Below, in pieces: positions 62,881 through 64,000 of a DNA stretch of 64,000 nt. The DNA comes from Enterobacter sp. ENT03 (GTDB lineage: Bacteria; Pseudomonadota; Gammaproteobacteria; Enterobacterales; Enterobacteriaceae), in NCBI RefSeq assembly GCF_019218745.1, contig NZ_JAHUXA010000001.1:1-64000 (forward strand). The letters run 5' to 3'. Each line of letters opens with the position of its first letter. Position 1 is the stretch's first letter. The notes beneath the pieces are model-generated. The model saw nothing but the letters and a program-made list of their open reading frames with translations, made no database searches and was not told where the DNA came from. The position numbers and the translations under genes were made by a program.

Positions 62881-62915
62881 TTAAAAGCCCTGACCATTGC
62901 AGTCAGGGCTTTTAA
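62881..62915. terminator. Perfect 14-bp hairpin with no assigned gene
   Basis: TTAAAAGCCCTGAC-cattgca-GTCAGGGCTTTTAA is a perfect inverted repeat with A- and T-rich flanks, so it could end transcription on either strand. No annotated gene ends next to it. It may close a small RNA or a leader. Confidence 0.6.
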
Positions 62916-62921
62916 GGTACT

Positions 62922-63008
62922 ATGGACTTCAGAGTTAACATTAATGGACTTAATAGAGTGATACTACTATTTATACTGCTTTTAAATGCACCCGTTTACT
63001 ACAGATAA
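62922..63008 (+). CDS. Possible 28-aa small hydrophobic protein
   Basis: A short frame MDFRVNINGLNRVILLFILL followed by LNAPVYYR begins seven bases after the hairpin. aaggt lies five bases before the ATG. It would be a single membrane helix. Many small membrane proteins of this size exist in enterobacteria but I do not recognise this one. Confidence 0.3.
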   Translation: MDFRVNINGLNRVILLFILLLNAPVYYR

Positions 63009-63476
63009 TATTGGGCATTAAGACTAAAAAACCTCCCACTATTTATCTCGTTAAACACCTGCCTGCGCTTTTTAAAGCTAAGCGTGGCAACTTAAACAAG
63101 TACATCCCCATCGCGACATATACTCTTTGATGCGTTGCCCTTTGCCGTTACGGTTACAAAAAATAAGCTAAACCGCCAGCATGTACTACAAAAACAAGGC
63201 CTTACATCGTCGCGTTATCACTACCATTTTGCGAATCAGCACAATCACTACGAGGCCTGAAAGCATACTGCATCCCAAACTACAAACTTCGTGGCCTTTA
63301 TAGCAAAATGGCTTACCCCAGTATTTCAAACTATTCACTAAGGACTTTCATTGTGCTGCTAAGTTCTAATTTACGCATTTGAACTCAGGAGTCAATACTG
63401 TTTTTAAACGCATGTTTATACTTACAGCGCCATAATAATGAGAAACCATTTACTGACGCTTAAATGAACATTGCCT
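63009..63476. other. Gap with no recognisable gene
   Basis: About 470 bases of mixed composition. Stops are frequent in all frames and no strong hairpin or known RNA is visible. It may be decayed sequence. Confidence 0.4.
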
Positions 63477-63743
63477 CTACTTCCACTTCGACCACGGCCC
63501 GTCATCCGCTTGAGACGAAACCTTATCCCCAAGCGTACTGACGTAAAGATCTTCCACTTCCTTTCGTGCCCAGGGGGTACGGCGCAAAAATTTCAGGCTT
63601 GATTTGATACTGGGATCTTTTTTGAAGCAGTTGATATTTATGCGTGCGGCCAGCTCGTCCCAGCCAAAACGGGCGACAAGATCGGTTAATAAGGCTTCGA
63701 GCGTAACGCCGTGCAGCGGGTCTTTGGAAACATGTTCAGCCAT
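63477..63743 (-). CDS. VF530-family (DUF2132) DNA-binding protein
   Basis: This 88-aa protein matches the VF530 family: [49 protein letters not shown]. The fold is a small helical DNA-binding domain of unknown role. The ATG at 63743 is favoured over one ten codons upstream because family members start MxxxxxKDPLHG. Confidence 0.85.
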   Translation of the reverse strand: MAEHVSKDPLHGVTLEALLTDLVARFGWDELAARININCFKKDPSIKSSLKFLRRTPWARKEVEDLYVSTLGDKVSSQADDGPWSKWK

Positions 63744-63866
63744 GATGATCCCGGAGAGAGTAAATTTCTGCACACCATACTGCCCTGCGCGGCGTAATGC
63801 AATTCAAGCCCCCTGTTTGGCTAGCGAATTTGGGTCTGTTACAAAGCCCGTCATCAGGCACTCAGG

Positions 63867-63896
63867 AGAGCCAAAGGCGATGATGCCTCCGGCTCT
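63867..63896. terminator. Hairpin downstream of the right-edge gene
   Basis: AGAGCC and GGCTCT arms with an inner AGGC/GCCT pair form a hairpin just after the stop of the partial gene. TTTT follows on the plus strand. Confidence 0.5.
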
Positions 63897-63901
63897 TTTG
63901 T

Positions 63902-64000
63902 TTAGCTGAATAACCGCAGCAGATAATCCAGAATCAACGACGGCAGCGTAAAGTCCGGATCCGCGAACGTCACCCCCTTCGCGCCCAGTTGCGAGAAGAT
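63902..64000 (-). CDS. C-terminal end of an unidentified gene
   Basis: Thirty-two codons and a TAA stop are visible, entering from the right edge: IFSQLGAKGVTFADPDFTLP, then SLILDYLLRLFS. Too little to identify; the gene starts outside the window. Confidence 0.6.
   Translation of the reverse strand: MFSQLGAKGVTFADPDFTLPSLILDYLLRLFS

Overview
The window looks like chromosome from an enterobacterium of the Enterobacter/Lelliottia/Leclercia/Citrobacter type. The genes ansP, yddH, nhoA, smvA, yddG, maeA, rpsV, bluF/bluR, digH and bdcA/bdcR resemble their E. coli or Salmonella counterparts closely. GC is high in this backbone and drops in several accessory patches. I see no rRNA, tRNA or CRISPR array. 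Genus is inferred from gene content only.

Region 1 (1-2.5 kb): the left end of an IS110-family, IS621-like element sits in a REP sequence beside ansP. Its transposase start is cut by the window edge, and the stretch upstream folds like a bridge RNA whose guide matches the flanking REP. An IS66-type remnant follows ansP. Region 2 (2.5-11.3 kb): a minus-strand accessory island holds a 696-aa protein with a duplicated domain, a 1403-aa Rhs/YD-repeat protein that stops before the usual Rhs core end, and two separate small genes that each supply that core end plus a different C-terminal domain. This is a split Rhs with two cassettes and no visible immunity genes. Region 3 (12-25.4 kb): yddH, an ABC importer operon with a 31-codon overlapping leader, nhoA, the smvR/smvA efflux pair, yddG, a GNAT toxin/DUF1778 antitoxin pair, maeA, rpsV and an ABC-F ATPase preceded by a leader peptide and attenuator-like hairpin.

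Region 4 (25.4-37.7 kb): a PL5 alginate lyase-like protein, an Aer-like receptor, a LacI regulator with a beta-glucoside PTS permease, the blue-light module (ycgZ, an ariR-like gene, bluF, bluR), digH, and a LysR/DMT transporter pair. Region 5 (37.9-47.4 kb): an orphan Hcp with a possible pore-forming effector and a 38-aa membrane peptide, a DUF4432 protein, and a sucrose/raffinose-type operon (repressor, permease, GH32 hydrolase, porin, fructokinase).

Region 6 (47.4-64 kb): a CHASE4-PAS-GGDEF-EAL protein, a low-GC ADP-ribosyltransferase-like effector, a choloylglycine hydrolase-family enzyme, a winged-helix regulator and a DUF969-DUF979-DUF2891 operon. Next comes an inserted island with a YrbL-like protein, a frameshifted pesticin-like muramidase effector and an LprI-like putative immunity protein. 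The island is bracketed by a duplicated 3' end of the DUF2891 gene. The window closes with bdcA/bdcR, a cold-shock protein, a VF530-family protein and a partial gene.
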